The notes under the pieces: model-generated
Database searches by the model: none
Seen by the model: only the letters and a program-made list of their open reading frames with translations
What the model was told of the DNA's origin: nothing
Program-made: the position numbers and the translations under genes
Source of the DNA: Diplonema papillatum
Lineage: Eukaryota > Euglenozoa > Diplonemea > Diplonemida > Diplonemidae
Reading direction: 5' to 3'
DNA length: 64,000 nt
Assembly: GCA_030068145.1 (NCBI GenBank)
Contig: JAPJBO010000156.1
Span: forward strand, 62,001 to 126,000
Shown here: piece by piece, positions 1-10,139 of the stretch
Layout of the letters: every line of letters starts with the position of its first letter
Position numbering within the stretch: position 1 is the first letter of the stretch

Positions 1-1
1 C

Positions 2-241
2 TGGGAGCGATTCCACGCCAGCGAGCCCCCCACGTTTGGGGTCCTGGACCAGATCATTGCGCCCAGTCGAGCGGTTGCAGCTTTCGATACCGTCTTCGTT
101 GTCGAGCACACTGCATGGCGTCTCTTGTCTCCACGACACATGCTCGACACATCTGCAGGGGATCTAAATCGGAGTTGCCAACCTCCTCGCGGTGGTCTCC
201 GTCCACGTGTGCAAGCACGGCGAATGGCAGCACGTGCATAG
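2..241 (+). CDS. possible 3' end of a gene cut by the window edge
   Basis: An open frame runs from the first bases to a TAG at 239-241 with no upstream start in view. The translation (about 79 residues) begins WERFHASEPPTFGVLDQI and its first 45 residues have a mixed globular composition; the last 25 are Arg-rich and look less natural. No domain is recognisable. It could be the C-terminus of a plus-strand gene that begins left of the window, or a chance opening in GC-rich DNA, since the other strand is also open here. Confidence 0.25.
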   Translation, partial: WERFHASEPPTFGVLDQIIAPSRAVAAFDTVFVVEHTAWRLLSPRHMLDTSAGDLNRSCQPPRGGLRPRVQARRMAARA

Positions 242-436
242 AGCTCAGGGTAGTTGAAGGCCTGTCAGTAGTCCCGAGGGACGATAGTCTGCTGTTGCGC
301 ACAAACACGGGAACTTCGGAATTGTCGTGCCGGGTTCCCTTCTTCATTCTGCACACGACCCCTGCAAATCAAACATGCAGCGTTCACACACCGCATACAG
401 GAGAATCTAGCAAGTAAAAGAAACTAAGGAATCGCC

Positions 437-835
437 ATGGGAAACGCGTGCTCCCCGCAGAAGTATGTGTCACGGATCCTGCACACGATGGGAGGCAGCG
501 TTCTGTTCGCCATTGTGACGGCGCCGTACCTTTTCGCCCCCGGCACGCGCGCGAAGCTGGAGCCCAAGGCATACGCAGCGCTGGGGGGCCTCGTGCTGCT
601 TTCGGGGCTCTACAACGCGAGCTTGCTGCAGCCCAAGAAAATGGGCCCCGCCGGCGGCTTCTGGCGGATGATCGTCTACGGAGGAAAGACTACGGCCCTC
701 CTGATCTGCACACCCCTCGGCGACAAGCTGTTCGGTGCTGACTACGCACCGCACGCGAAGTTGGTCGGCGTCGTCCTCGCCTACTTGATTGGCGCTTACG
801 CTCGTTTCTACCGGGAGCTGCACACCAAGGTTTGA
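437..835 (+). CDS. small multi-pass membrane protein, function unknown
   Basis: A 132-residue frame starting at an ATG in a good context (atcgccATGG). The N-terminus MGNACS is a textbook dual-acylation signal (Gly2 myristoylation, Cys5 palmitoylation). Hydrophobic stretches lie at about residues 20-35, 46-64, 78-93 and 107-123, separated by short basic loops, so up to four membrane spans are possible. The C-terminus is short and basic. I do not recognise the family; size and topology resemble small TMEM-type proteins but this is only a resemblance. Composition is GC-rich like the other genes here and unlike the flanking spacer. Overlapping frames on both strands look like shadows. Confidence 0.7.
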   Translation: MGNACSPQKYVSRILHTMGGSVLFAIVTAPYLFAPGTRAKLEPKAYAALGGLVLLSGLYNASLLQPKKMGPAGGFWRMIVYGGKTTALLICTPLGDKLFGADYAPHAKLVGVVLAYLIGAYARFYRELHTKV

Positions 836-3678
836 CCTTTTCTTCGTCCAGTGGATACGAATCCAGAGGTCAGGATGATTCTATGGGATTCGACCCAAGT
901 GACGTGGCCTTACAATCGACCGAGAGAATAATCAACGCTGGCAATAGCAGGAATAGCAGGTCAGTTGAGTGATAGCACACGACTTTAAGTCAGTATAAGC
1001 CGGGGGCTCTCAACAGGAATAAGGGTCCGATTCCAGGGAGGCACGCCGTGGAAGCAGCTAAGCGGAGTCATCTGCTTAGCGCTGCTGGAGGCAGTGCCAG
1101 GGTCCACGTATTTTTTAGCTGCTGCAGCAGTGCTGCTGTTCGGAGACGTGGAACTCTCATAACAGTCTATTGGCTCATACACGAAATCCTTCTACAAACA
1201 GGCCGACGCGCCGTCTAGCCTTCAGACCAGCAAGGTATGCTGAGCTCTCACAGCGGCCACCTTTTTTTTGTTTGAGTATGCACTTGTTTTCACGAAGCCA
1301 ATCTTAAGTAGCCCACGACACAACGACCGTTGGAAGTGGGTATGTTTCTAGTGCACAAACGGGGGAGCGGCTTCGGATGAAACCACAGTTTCCTTGTAGG
1401 AAAATCTTGAAGAATGGATTTTCTTCTCCGCTGAAAAGTGTCTATCCACGATATAGAGTTGCAAGATTATTTTGCAGTATACTCCGATCGGGCTTACCCG
1501 ATAGCTTGGCTTAGAATGCAAAGTACCTGAGAGCTTTGAGGTCTGCGTCCAGATGACTGTCGACATTCTTATCGCTCTATTTATCCAATGGTGTGGTGAC
1601 GGCAGCTGCTCGGTCGTGCAACAGAAAAAAAGTTCGCTCGCTGCAAGTAAAACAAACTGCCACCAACAGACGCTCGAATAAGCTTGAAGACCCGATCCAC
1701 GCTAACGTGTCCTCCAGGGCAAACGCAACTTCTGTTTTATTTTAGTTAGTGAAACTACAAAGGATGGCCTCATCCTGTGGATGAGTCGTCTCGTCCGTGG
1801 ATCCACCGTGGTTCGAGCAACACGAGGTCGTCGGTTTCATTCTCGTAGTGCCCCGGCTAAGGTCGCCAAATGTCTTGTCTTCTGACCAAAGGCGCGCAAG
1901 GACGGCCCAATAAGATTCCTACCTACAATCTGGCAAAGCAGCAGCCAGGGGAAGGAAAAGGTCTTGGACCCAGTACTTCGCACCGTCCGCGGGGGGAGGA
2001 AGACCCCCCCGTTGAGTTTGTCGCCAGTATTTGCTGGATGCTTGCGACCGGGAGTTCCTGTATAAAACGGACGCTTTCTTTCAACCACGTGGCAGCGCGG
2101 ACTGCCGCAGTTGCGCGCCTGCCCTCCATTTTTCGTACCTTTCCACCTTTTTTCTTGTTGGCTCCTCCTTGGGCCCTTCGTGGTCGTTCTTTCTTTGGGG
2201 AGTGGGGCTTGAACGTACAGGACCTTCTCCGACTACACGTTTAAAGGACTTATCGGCGTCGACTGGCGAGCGGATATAGTGAAAACCTTTTGGATGGACA
2301 GACACGAGAAGGTCTTTTGCAAACTTCTAAAATCTTTGATTGATGATACTTGCGCATATTGAATACATGTCGGCGTTAGAGTACTCGGAGGCCCCCCGGT
2401 GCGGCTTCCGAGGGAGGCGGCAAGAAGGGACTAACAATGCAAGCTACACTACGCGGATTTTTAATACATACATTAGCTGATATGCGGGGTTTAATGGCTT
2501 TTAATCCGAACAAGAGCACAAGCAAAACGGCGCGCATATGGTTTCGTCTTGTTACCAAAACATTCGCTCGGACATAGTGCTCGAAACCTAATTCGAAAGC
2601 AAGTCTGTTAGACGCATTGCCAACACGATGTGATTCCCAGGCCAGCCACCCCCTCGCGAGGCGCCGTGTTAGACTTTCTCACACCCTGCACGAGTGTGAA
2701 AAAGGCTGTGCTGTGGTGTGGCCGACACCGTGTTCTCTCTGTACCGCGCCTCGGTCCGGGCGCCTCCGAGCGTTTATTTGCCTTCCACGCCCCCACCCTG
2801 CAATGCCCGCTCCGTTTTGACTTCGGTTGCCCGGTCTCCTGCCCGTGCTTGCACGGGAGATACGATTCGACGCGTGAGTGAGGCGCTACGAGGACGGAGA
2901 GCCGTGTACTTAACATGAATTTGTTTGTGTTTTCTCTCCCGCTTCGCGCTTTCCTTCTTGCTTTTTCCTCAAACGCGTGTGCTCTCCCGCCGAGCTTGCC
3001 CTGTTCGCTGGCCAACGGGGTGAGCCCGTGTGTGACCACCCCGCCGCGGCAGAATCGACAGCGGACGGGAGAGCCCCCCGTGCCGCCCCATAAATGCCCG
3101 CACGAATGACCCCGTGCTTGTCTGGATGCTAGCTTGAATTCTGCGACCGGTTGCCGACTCAGGCGTCCGCGACGAAACAGCCGACCGGCCGGGCTACCGT
3201 AGGCTGTTTTGTCCCAGGCGCTTTGTAGCGGCATTCCATTTTACGGCATCTGCTACCGGACGACAGCTGGAGCCCATTCCCTCAGCCACGTGCCTGTCTT
3301 CCTGGTTCCACAGTCTGGCTGCCCAGTGACTGAGCGGTACGGAAGGCTACCGCCAGTGACGCCCATGTGAAACACGGTCGCAGCTAAAAAACCGGGGGGT
3401 TGAGTGTGAGAAGAGCTCAGTGGAAGATATTAAGGTTGCAAAAGCAAGGTTTCGACAACCGAACGAAAATACCCCAAAAAAGAGATTTCAGAAGGTTTTG
3501 CTGGGTTTCAACCAGCTAGGAAAGTTGCCACAATGGTGTCAAAATCTTGTGTCAATTTCTGACACACCGTGTTTTGTTGTGTCGCACAAGCTTGACTGAG
3601 AGGGGCAGCGGACGTAGCATTGCTGCGAGGTTGTCGAAAGAAAGAAGGTGTAATTAAATTGCTGGAGTGGCCCCAGGC
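836..3678. other. long intergenic spacer
   Basis: Lower-GC DNA without a convincing gene. Frames of 60-208 codons occur on both strands (the longest, minus strand 2608-3234, is Arg/Gly/Pro-rich and overlaps plus-strand openings), and none shows domain-like composition. A segment at about 912-985 is repeated with divergence at 35833-35935. A CTG/CAG-rich hairpin-prone patch lies near 1119-1140. Confidence 0.5.
912..985 (+). repeat. dispersed repeat, copy 1 of 2
   Basis: Shares the phrases acaatcgacc, caacgctggcaatag and cacacgacttta, in the same order and orientation, with 35833-35935. The pair is 35 kb apart, so this is an interspersed rather than tandem repeat. Identity is partial with small indels. 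Confidence 0.5.
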
Positions 3679-3776
3679 ACTAGATCGTTCGATGGATCTT
3701 TCGCCCCTATGGTAGTATACCCAGTTTTTACGAGCGATTCGCACGTCAACATCGCAACGGATCCCAGGGTTTCCAG
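3679..3776 (-). pseudogene. 28S rRNA fragment (antisense), upstream of family copy A
   Basis: The reverse complement reads as the conserved large-subunit rRNA segment around gacgtgcaaatcg, gggtataggggcgaaag and atcgaaccatctagtagc, with several substitutions. The same rRNA region recurs at 7806-8100, 8161-8254, 9676-10078, 49018-49255 and, in sense orientation, 62908-63332. It is truncated on both sides and cannot make a ribosomal RNA. It ends about 50 bases before the start codon at 3827. Confidence 0.75.
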
Positions 3777-3826
3777 AACTGCCTAAAATGAAAGGGAGGG
3801 CCCTCCCCCGGTGCCCGTAGCGGTAG

Positions 3827-6800
3827 ATGGCTTCCCCGCAGCTTTCGGGGTGCGACGTCGAGTTCCGCGGGCGGCTGCGGCTGACCCCGCGCGGCGAGGC
3901 GGCCGACCGGGTCCGCGCGCTCGGCGGCCGTGTCGTGGACGGCGGCGGGGCGCTGGTCGTGCTGGGGAACGGGGCCGCCCCGCCCGAGGCGCGGGCGCCG
4001 GGCGCCGTCGTCGTCGACGAAACGCTGTTTGCCAGCGTGCTGCTGCAGACGGAGGCGGCGGCGGCTCCGCCGCCGCCGGCCGCCGACCACCCGCCGAGCG
4101 AGGCGGTCACCCTCGACTTCGCGGGCAAGTGCGTCGCTCTCCCCGTGAGCCTCTCCGCCGTCTCCCTTTCGGGTGGCATTCCCACCACGGCTGGCAACTG
4201 CGCCGGGCCGTACGCGGACTACGCCGTGGTCGACGACGCGGGGGCCGATGCAGGGCGAGACGTGACGGGACGCCCGGCAGTTCTTCGGTTGCACCGCGAC
4301 ATCTTGAAACCCCTGGGCCTCATCCTCGGGGCGGAAGATGAAGGGAAAATGCTCCTTCCGGGCGAAAGGCTCTGCGTCGCGTCCCGGACTGCAACCGCCG
4401 CCGCGCTGGCGGTGGTGGCAAGCGTCGCCGCGGCTTCGTGCAGTGCGGCGGGGAAGGAGGAGGAGGATGCCGGCGAGTGTCGGGCACCTACCGGCGCGCC
4501 GGCTACCCCGCCGACGGAGCAATGCGACCCGGGCCATGAGGCAGCGGCGGCGGCTTCGGCCGAAGAGGGGAAAGCGGGCGGAGATCCCACCGCGAAGCCC
4601 GGGGCGCCGCGGCCAGAAGGCCCGCCCCGCAGCCCATCGGCGGCGGCGGCCGCGGTCGCCGCAGCCGTAGTGCTCGGCGCTGCGGCAGCCTTGAGCTTCG
4701 ACGACGGGCACGAGAAGCCGGGCGGCGCGCAGGTGAAAGCCTCGCAAGCGCGGAGCGACTCATCCACTGAAGCATCGAAGGCAACCGCGATTGCTGCAGC
4801 AGCAGTGATCAGCGTGGTGGCGGCTTCCGTCGACGGCGAGGCGAGCGAGGACGAAAACTCAGCGCCCCCCACAACGGGGAAGAAGCAGGGCGGCCAGCAG
4901 CGGAAGTCGTCACAAGAAAAAGGCGACTCATCCACTGAAGCATCGAAGGCAACTGCGGTGGCGGCATCCGTCGACGGCGAGGCGAGCGAGGACGAAAACC
5001 CAGCGTCCCCCACAAAGTCGAAGAAGCCGGGCGGCAAGCAGCGGAAAGGCTCGCAAGCAAAAGGCGACTCATCCGCAGAAGCATCGAAGACAACTACAAT
5101 GGCTGCAGCAGCAGTCATCATTGCTGCGGCAACCCTGAGCGTCGCGACAAGCGACGACGACGAGCCAGCGCCCCTCGCAAAGCGAAAGAAGCCGGGCGGC
5201 AAGCAGCGGAAGTCCTCAAAAGCTGAAAGCGACTCATCCACCGAAGCATCGAAGACAACCGCGATTGCTGCAGTGGCAGTGGTCAGCGTTGTGGCGGCTT
5301 TCGTCGACGGCGAGACAAGCGAGGACGAAACACCAGCGCCCCCCGCAAAGAGGGGGAAGCCGGGTGGCAGAAAGCGGAATGGCTCGCAAGCAAAAGGCGA
5401 CTCATCCACTGAAGCATCGAAGGCAACCGCAATGGCCGCAGCATCAGTGATCATTGCTGCGGCAACCTTGAGCGTCGCGACAAGCAACGGCGACGAGCCA
5501 GCACCCCCCACAAAACGGAAAAAGCCGGGCGGCAAACAGCGGAAGCCCCCAAAAGCTGAAAGCGGCCCAACCACCGAAGCATCGAAGGCAACCGCGATTG
5601 CTGCAGCAGCAGTGATCAGCGTGGCGGCGGCTTCCGTTGACGGCGAGACAAGCGAGGACGAAAAACCAGCGCCCCCCACCAAGCGCAGGAAGCCGGGCGG
5701 CAAGCGACGGAAGCCCCCACAAGCTGAAAGCGACTCATCCATCGAAGCATCGCAGTCAGCCGCGATTGCTGCAGCAGCAGCGATCGGCGTGGTGGCGGCT
5801 TCCGTCGACGGCGAGCCGAGCGAGGACGAAGTACCAGCACGCCCCACCAAGCGCAGGAAACCGGGTGGCAAGCAGCGGAAATCCCAACAAGTAAAAGGCG
5901 ACTCATCCACTGAAGCATCGAAGACAACCGCAATTGCTGCAGCAGCAGTCATCAGCGTGGCGGCGGCTTCCGTTGACGGCGAGACAAGCGAGGACGAAAA
6001 ACCAGCGCCCCCCGCAAAGCGCAGGAAGCCGGGCGGCAAGCGACGGAAGCCCCCACAGGCTGAAAGCGACTCATCCACTGAAGCATCGCAGACAGCCGCG
6101 ATTGCTGCAACAGCAGCGATCGGCGTGGTGGCGGCTTCCGTCGACGGCGAGCCGAGCGAGGACGAAGTACCAGCACGCCCCACCAAGCGCAGGAAACCGG
6201 GTGGCAAGCAGCGGAAGTCCCAACAAGTAAAAGGCGACTCATCCACCGAGGCATCGAAGACAACCGCGATTGCTGCAGCAGCAGTCATCAGCGTGGTGGC
6301 GGCTTCCGTCGACGGCGAGCCGAGCGAGGACGAAAACCCCGCGCCCCCCATAAAGCGGAAGAGGCCGAGCGGCAAGCAGCGGAAAACCCCGAAAACTGAA
6401 AGCGGCTTGTCCATCGAAGCATCGAAGGCAACGGCGCTCGCTGCAGCTGCAACAGTCGTCTGCGTCGCGGCGGCTTGGAACGACGAACCAAGCGAAGACG
6501 AAATACCATCACCCCCCGCGAAGCGTAGGAAGCCGGGTGGTAAGCAGCGAAAACCCTCGGCTCGCACCGGGGCGGAGCCTGCCGCGTTGCCTGCCGCCCC
6601 GCCGGAAAGCGGGAGCAGCGACAGTTCGACGGAAGAGGAGGTCGAGGAGCCTTGGTCCGTCTCCAGGCAGCCGGCTTCGGGGGCCGGGCAGGCGCCGCCG
6701 GCCCTGACGTGGGCCGACGTCGTTGCCGAAGACGTCGACGACTACGCCTGCTTTGCGGCTCGCAACGGATTGTGGGGCTGCTTGATCTGCGAAGAAGCGA

Positions 6801-6988
6801 GGCTGCGGGGCATGATTCCTCAGGCCTTTGCGAAGGCATGGCCGTCTTTTGCCGTGGAGCTCCGTGACGCTCAGACCTACCACGAAAAATCAAAGAGAAG
6901 CCACTTACAGTCGATCGGTCACCCGAAGTATCGCGCGGTTCTGCAAACGGAGCTGCTCAAGAAAGCAGGTCGGCGAAAACGAAGGTGA
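3827..6988 (+). CDS. repeat-bearing BRCT-like/Cys-His protein, family copy A (11 repeats)
   Basis: A 1053-residue frame, the longest of three paralogues. Residues 1-80 resemble a BRCT fold (GCDVEFRGRL, alternating Gly and hydrophobics, RALGGRVV, then VVDETLF); residues 95-170 form a second conserved block ending LRLHRDILKPLGL. Residues about 310-910 are 11 copies of a 56-residue unit: STEAS, an Ala/Val helix, an acidic SEDE patch that looks like a casein-kinase-2 site, and a basic KRRKPGGKQRK patch that resembles a nuclear localisation signal. The last 125 residues carry GLWGCLICEEA and a later HLQSIGHPKYR, giving Cys-x2-Cys and His-x5-His, a possible zinc site. A nuclear or chromatin role is inference from the BRCT-like end and basic patches. 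I know no protein with this architecture. Introns are not evident. Confidence 0.8.
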   Translation: MASPQLSGCDVEFRGRLRLTPRGEAADRVRALGGRVVDGGGALVVLGNGAAPPEARAPGAVVVDETLFASVLLQTEAAAAPPPPAADHPPSEAVTLDFAGKCVALPVSLSAVSLSGGIPTTAGNCAGPYADYAVVDDAGADAGRDVTGRPAVLRLHRDILKPLGLILGAEDEGKMLLPGERLCVASRTATAAALAVVASVAAASCSAAGKEEEDAGECRAPTGAPATPPTEQCDPGHEAAAAASAEEGKAGGDPTAKPGAPRPEGPPRSPSAAAAAVAAAVVLGAAAALSFDDGHEKPGGAQVKASQARSDSSTEASKATAIAAAAVISVVAASVDGEASEDENSAPPTTGKKQGGQQRKSSQEKGDSSTEASKATAVAASVDGEASEDENPASPTKSKKPGGKQRKGSQAKGDSSAEASKTTTMAAAAVIIAAATLSVATSDDDEPAPLAKRKKPGGKQRKSSKAESDSSTEASKTTAIAAVAVVSVVAAFVDGETSEDETPAPPAKRGKPGGRKRNGSQAKGDSSTEASKATAMAAASVIIAAATLSVATSNGDEPAPPTKRKKPGGKQRKPPKAESGPTTEASKATAIAAAAVISVAAASVDGETSEDEKPAPPTKRRKPGGKRRKPPQAESDSSIEASQSAAIAAAAAIGVVAASVDGEPSEDEVPARPTKRRKPGGKQRKSQQVKGDSSTEASKTTAIAAAAVISVAAASVDGETSEDEKPAPPAKRRKPGGKRRKPPQAESDSSTEASQTAAIAATAAIGVVAASVDGEPSEDEVPARPTKRRKPGGKQRKSQQVKGDSSTEASKTTAIAAAAVISVVAASVDGEPSEDENPAPPIKRKRPSGKQRKTPKTESGLSIEASKATALAAAATVVCVAAAWNDEPSEDEIPSPPAKRRKPGGKQRKPSARTGAEPAALPAAPPESGSSDSSTEEEVEEPWSVSRQPASGAGQAPPALTWADVVAEDVDDYACFAARNGLWGCLICEEARLRGMIPQAFAKAWPSFAVELRDAQTYHEKSKRSHLQSIGHPKYRAVLQTELLKKAGRRKRR
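4753..6565 (+). repeat. coding tandem repeat, 168-bp unit, about 11 copies
   Basis: In-frame units start at each STEAS/SIEAS block inside copy A. Unit length is about 168 bp; the second unit is shortened. Units 6-7 and 8-9 are almost the same pair, so a 336-bp dimer was duplicated recently. Some units carry a VIIAAATLSVATS variant instead of VISVVAASVDG, and these variants recur in copy C. Confidence 0.85.
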
Positions 6989-7500
6989 ACACCGGACCCA
7001 ATTACAGCTGCGAACCCGGAGATAGAGTTGCGACTCGCGGCATTTGGTCAGGCTACATGATCTGCGCTGGAAGCGAACGTAGGGGAGAGGGGCATGTCTC
7101 CTCTCTCCGCCCTCGGAACTCCGAAAGGTTCCCAGGAGGGCACTCTTCCCTACACGAGCTGGGCACAGCGACCCGTATGAATGGAGAAACCTAACAGACA
7201 CCTCTACTACCTACTCGGCTTCGTTTTGTAGTCGTTCAACAGGTTTTGTGGCCATTCGTTCTCGTTCTGCGTTCTACTGATGACATTCTTCTCATGAGAG
7301 TTCAAAGGTTTATACGGGAATCCTGTGACAGGGAGTATCACGACGTTGCGTACTGAGATGCTGCCCTGGATTTACGATGGCTGGACGCCTCGAAGCCAGA
7401 AACCAGTATTGAGGAATGCGTGAGTGACGCACGATTCGGCGAACAGCAACTCCCAAGTTCCATCCACGTAAACAACGTGCTTTGACGGATGTTCAGAATT
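6989..7500. other. 3' flank of family copy A, shared by all three copies
   Basis: No gene seen. The block with ggcatgtctcctctctccgc, aggagggcactcttcc, cctctactacctactcggct and gtagtcgttcaacaggtttt recurs after copies B (9260-9510) and C (12460-12760). The duplication unit therefore includes about 250-300 bp of 3' flank. A possible functional 3' UTR lies inside it. Confidence 0.6.
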
Positions 7501-7544
7501 CCGAAACCGGAAAAGAAAGAGGGTTACCGCAAGAAGGGATGTCG

Positions 7545-7735
7545 ATCAACCGCCACAAAACCGTCGTCGTGTGCTACTTACGTGTGTCCGGATGGGTTCA
7601 CTTCAACGGGCGCTGTGTGTTCCGGAAATTTCAGCGAAACGGTGTGCTGTGAGAGCCAGCCGAATCTGTCGTGCGCTACTTATGCGTGCCCGGGTGGTTC
7701 ATTTCAACGGCCGCTGCATGTTCCGGGATACAAAC
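7545..7735 (+). pseudogene. fragment of the Cys-rich repeat exon of the 13.2-kb gene
   Basis: Encodes CATYVCPDGFTSTGAVC followed by a second partial unit CATYACPGGSF before the frame decays. This is the 34-residue Cys repeat of the secreted protein at 13231, in the same orientation but about 5.8 kb upstream. One Cys is lost (SGNFSET for SGNCSET). It has no start or signal peptide. A shorter relic of the same repeat lies at 9505-9565. Confidence 0.75.
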
Positions 7736-7805
7736 ACCGAAAACACAAAAGACAAAAAAATTGGCAACTTCCGCCGGATGAAGTCCCAAGATTCTAGGTT
7801 AATGT

Positions 7806-8100
7806 TCAATGAAGTAACCCCGAGCTCACGCATTTCAAGTTTGAGAATCGGTCGAGGAAGCGATTTCCCCAATGCTTCCATGCATTCGCTTTACCTGGCG
7901 TACCTCCTGCTTTGGTTCCAGCTATTCTGAAGGAAATAATAATTGAAATAATAATAATAATAAAGTGTTTCCGGCTACTACATCGTTCGATGGGTCTGTC
8001 GCCCCTGTACTTAGCGTTGTCGGGCGATTCGTACACGTCAACATCGCAAGGACATGGACTTCACCAGGGTTTACCATCGGGCTTCGCCATATGCCTTATC
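7806..8100 (-). pseudogene. 28S rRNA fragment (antisense), upstream of family copy B
   Basis: The reverse complement contains ggtaaagcgaatg, ctattctcaaac-like text, aaatg.gtgagctc, gacgtg..aatcg and ggggcgacagacccatcgaa in rRNA order. It covers the domain II part of 28S also found at 62908-63332. An AT-rich insertion (ata/ataata run at 7937-7962) interrupts it. It is a truncated relic. Confidence 0.8.
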
Positions 8101-8160
8101 GGACCACGCCGCCGATGGATCAAATCAAAGATGAAATAGAGGGCTCCCGGTGCCCAGGCA

Positions 8161-8254
8161 CTAGATGGTTCGATGGGTCTTTCGCCCCTATTATTAGGGC
8201 CTATACCCAGTTTTTACGAGCGATTCGCACGTCAACATCGCAATGGATCCCAGG
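8161..8254 (-). pseudogene. second 28S rRNA fragment (antisense) directly before copy B
   Basis: Nearly the same as 3679-3776, and again followed after about 50 bases by a family start codon (8313). With 7806-8100 it makes a stutter: two overlapping stretches of the same rRNA region in tandem, joined by a short linker that resembles the sequence just before copy C. Confidence 0.75.
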
Positions 8255-8312
8255 GTTTCCAGAACCGCCTAAAATGAAAGGGAGGGCCCTCCCCCGGTGC
8301 CCGTAGCGGTAG

Positions 8313-9251
8313 ATGGCTTCCCCGCAGCTTTCGGGGTGCGACGTCGAGTTCCGCGGGCGGCTGCGGCTGACCCCGCGCGGCGAGGCGGCCGACCGGGTCC
8401 GCGCGCTCGGCGGCCGCGTCGTGGACGGCGGCGGGGCGCTGGTCGTGCTGGGGAACGGGGCCGCCCCGCCCGAGGCGCAGGCGCCGGGCGCCGTCGTCGT
8501 CGACGAAGCGCTGTTCGCCAGCCTGCTGCTGCAGACGGAGGCGGCGGCGGCTCCGCCGCCGCCGGCCGCCGACCACCCGCCGAGCGAGGCGGTCACCCTC
8601 GACTTCGCGGGCAAGTGCGTCGCTCTCCCCGGGAGCCTCTCCGCCGCCGCCCTTTCGGGCGGCATTCCCACCGCGGCCGCCGGGCCGTACGCGGACTACG
8701 CCGTGGTCGACGCAGGGCGAGACGTGACGGGACGCCCGGCCGTTCTTCGGTTGCACCGCGACATCTTGAAACCCCTGGGGCTCATCCGCGGGGCGGAAGC
8801 TGAAGGGAAAAGGCTCTATCCGACCGAATGCCTCACCGAGGCGGAGCCTGCCGCGTCGCCTGCCCCCCCGCCGGAAAGCGGGAGCAGCGACAGTTCGACG
8901 GAAGAGGAGGTCGAGGAGCCTTGGTCCGTCTCCAGGCAGCCGGCTTCGGGGGCCGGGCAGGTGCCACCGGCCCTGACGTGGGCCGACGTCGTTGCCGAAG
9001 ACGTCGACGACTACGCCTGCTTTGCGGCTCGCAACGGATTGTGGGGCTGCTTGATCTGCGAAGAAGCGTGGCAGCGGGGCATGATTCCTCCGTTCTTTGC
9101 GAAGACATGGCCGTCTTTCGCCGTGGTACTCCGTGCCGCTCCTCTCTACAACAGAGGACTACAGAGAAGGCACATACACTCGATGGGTCACCCGAAGTAT
9201 CGCGCTTTTCTGCAAACGGAGCTGCTCAAGAAAGCAGGTCGGCGAAAATGA
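8313..9251 (+). CDS. BRCT-like/Cys-His protein, family copy B (no repeats)
   Basis: A 312-residue frame, nearly identical to copy A over the first 165 residues and the last 130. The whole 56-residue repeat array is missing: the frame passes from EGKRLYPTECL straight into the acidic SGSSDSSTEEEVEEPWS linker. The Cys-x2-Cys (CLICEEA) and His-x5-His (HIHSMGHPKYR) are retained. The stop comes a few codons earlier because the terminal RRKRR is altered. With no frameshift it could be expressed and shows what the family looks like without repeats. Function unknown. Confidence 0.75.
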   Translation: MASPQLSGCDVEFRGRLRLTPRGEAADRVRALGGRVVDGGGALVVLGNGAAPPEAQAPGAVVVDEALFASLLLQTEAAAAPPPPAADHPPSEAVTLDFAGKCVALPGSLSAAALSGGIPTAAAGPYADYAVVDAGRDVTGRPAVLRLHRDILKPLGLIRGAEAEGKRLYPTECLTEAEPAASPAPPPESGSSDSSTEEEVEEPWSVSRQPASGAGQVPPALTWADVVAEDVDDYACFAARNGLWGCLICEEAWQRGMIPPFFAKTWPSFAVVLRAAPLYNRGLQRRHIHSMGHPKYRAFLQTELLKKAGRRK

Positions 9252-9675
9252 TGAACACCTGACCCAACTACAGCTGCGAACCCGGAAATAGAGTTGCGGC
9301 TCGCGACATTGGTTGGGCGACGTGATCCGCACGCGTGGAAGCGAACGTAGGGGGAGGGGCATGCCTCCTCTCTCCGCCCTCGGAGCTCCGAAAAGTTCCC
9401 AGGAGGGCACTCTTTCATAGGGCACAGCGACCCGTATGAACGGAAAAACCGAACAGACACCTCTACTACCTACTCGGCTTCATTTTGTAGTCGTTCAACA
9501 GGTTTTGTGGTGCTACTTATGCGTGCCCGGATGGGTTCATTTCAACAACCGCTGCATGTTCCGGGATACAAATACCGGAAACACAAAACACAAAAAAATT
9601 GGCAACTTCCGCCGGGTAGAGACCCGAACTACCATCAAGGGGAATCGAAGAAGTCCCAAGATTCTAGGTTAGGGT
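9252..9675. other. 3' flank of copy B plus Cys-repeat relic
   Basis: Repeats the shared family 3' flank (compare 6989-7320), then at 9505-9565 has a relic of the Cys repeat (gctacttatgcgtgcccgg onward), then a stretch shared with 7700-7800. No gene. Confidence 0.6.
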
Positions 9676-10078
9676 TCAATGAAGTAACCCCGAGCTCACG
9701 CATTTCAAGTTTGAGAATCGGTCGAGGAAGCGATTTCCCCAATGCTTCCATGCATTCGCTTTACCTGGTGTACCTCCTGCTTTGGTTCCAGCTATTCTGA
9801 GGGAAATTCCGGAGTGTTTCCAGCTACTAGATCGTTCGATAGGTCTTTCGCTGTCAAAGAGATGAAAATGTATTCCTTCCCTGCAATCCGTTAACGCGTG
9901 TCCCTAGTGGTTCCCCATTGGCTCCCATTAGCAGATCGTTCGGATTCTCTGGTGTTTCCCTTCGCAGCTTCAATTACCTTCGAGCGCCCTGTACCCAGCT
10001 TTGTCGGGCGATTCATACACGTCAACATCGCAAGGACCTTCACCAGGGTTTACCATCCGGCTTTTCCATATGCATTAT
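9676..10078 (-). pseudogene. 28S rRNA fragment (antisense), upstream of family copy C
   Basis: The first 140 bases are almost identical to 7806-7930. An unrelated insertion of roughly 100 bases lies near 9853-9960, after which rRNA similarity resumes to the caccagggtttaccatc end. It stops about 60 bases before the start codon at 10140. Same strand and same rRNA region as the other copies. Confidence 0.75.
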
Positions 10079-10139
10079 CGGACCACGCCGCTGCTGGATC
10101 AGAGATGAAATAGAGGGCCCGCGGTGCCCGTAGCGGTAG

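Noticed and set aside
2608..3234. 208-codon minus-strand frame
   Set aside because: Arg/Gly/Ser/Pro-rich, with competing plus-strand openings and no motif; likely chance.
4219..6567. 782-codon minus-strand frame opposite family copy A
   Set aside because: It is the antisense shadow of the repeat array; its repeats mirror the plus-strand repeats and the composition is Ser/Pro/Cys-skewed.
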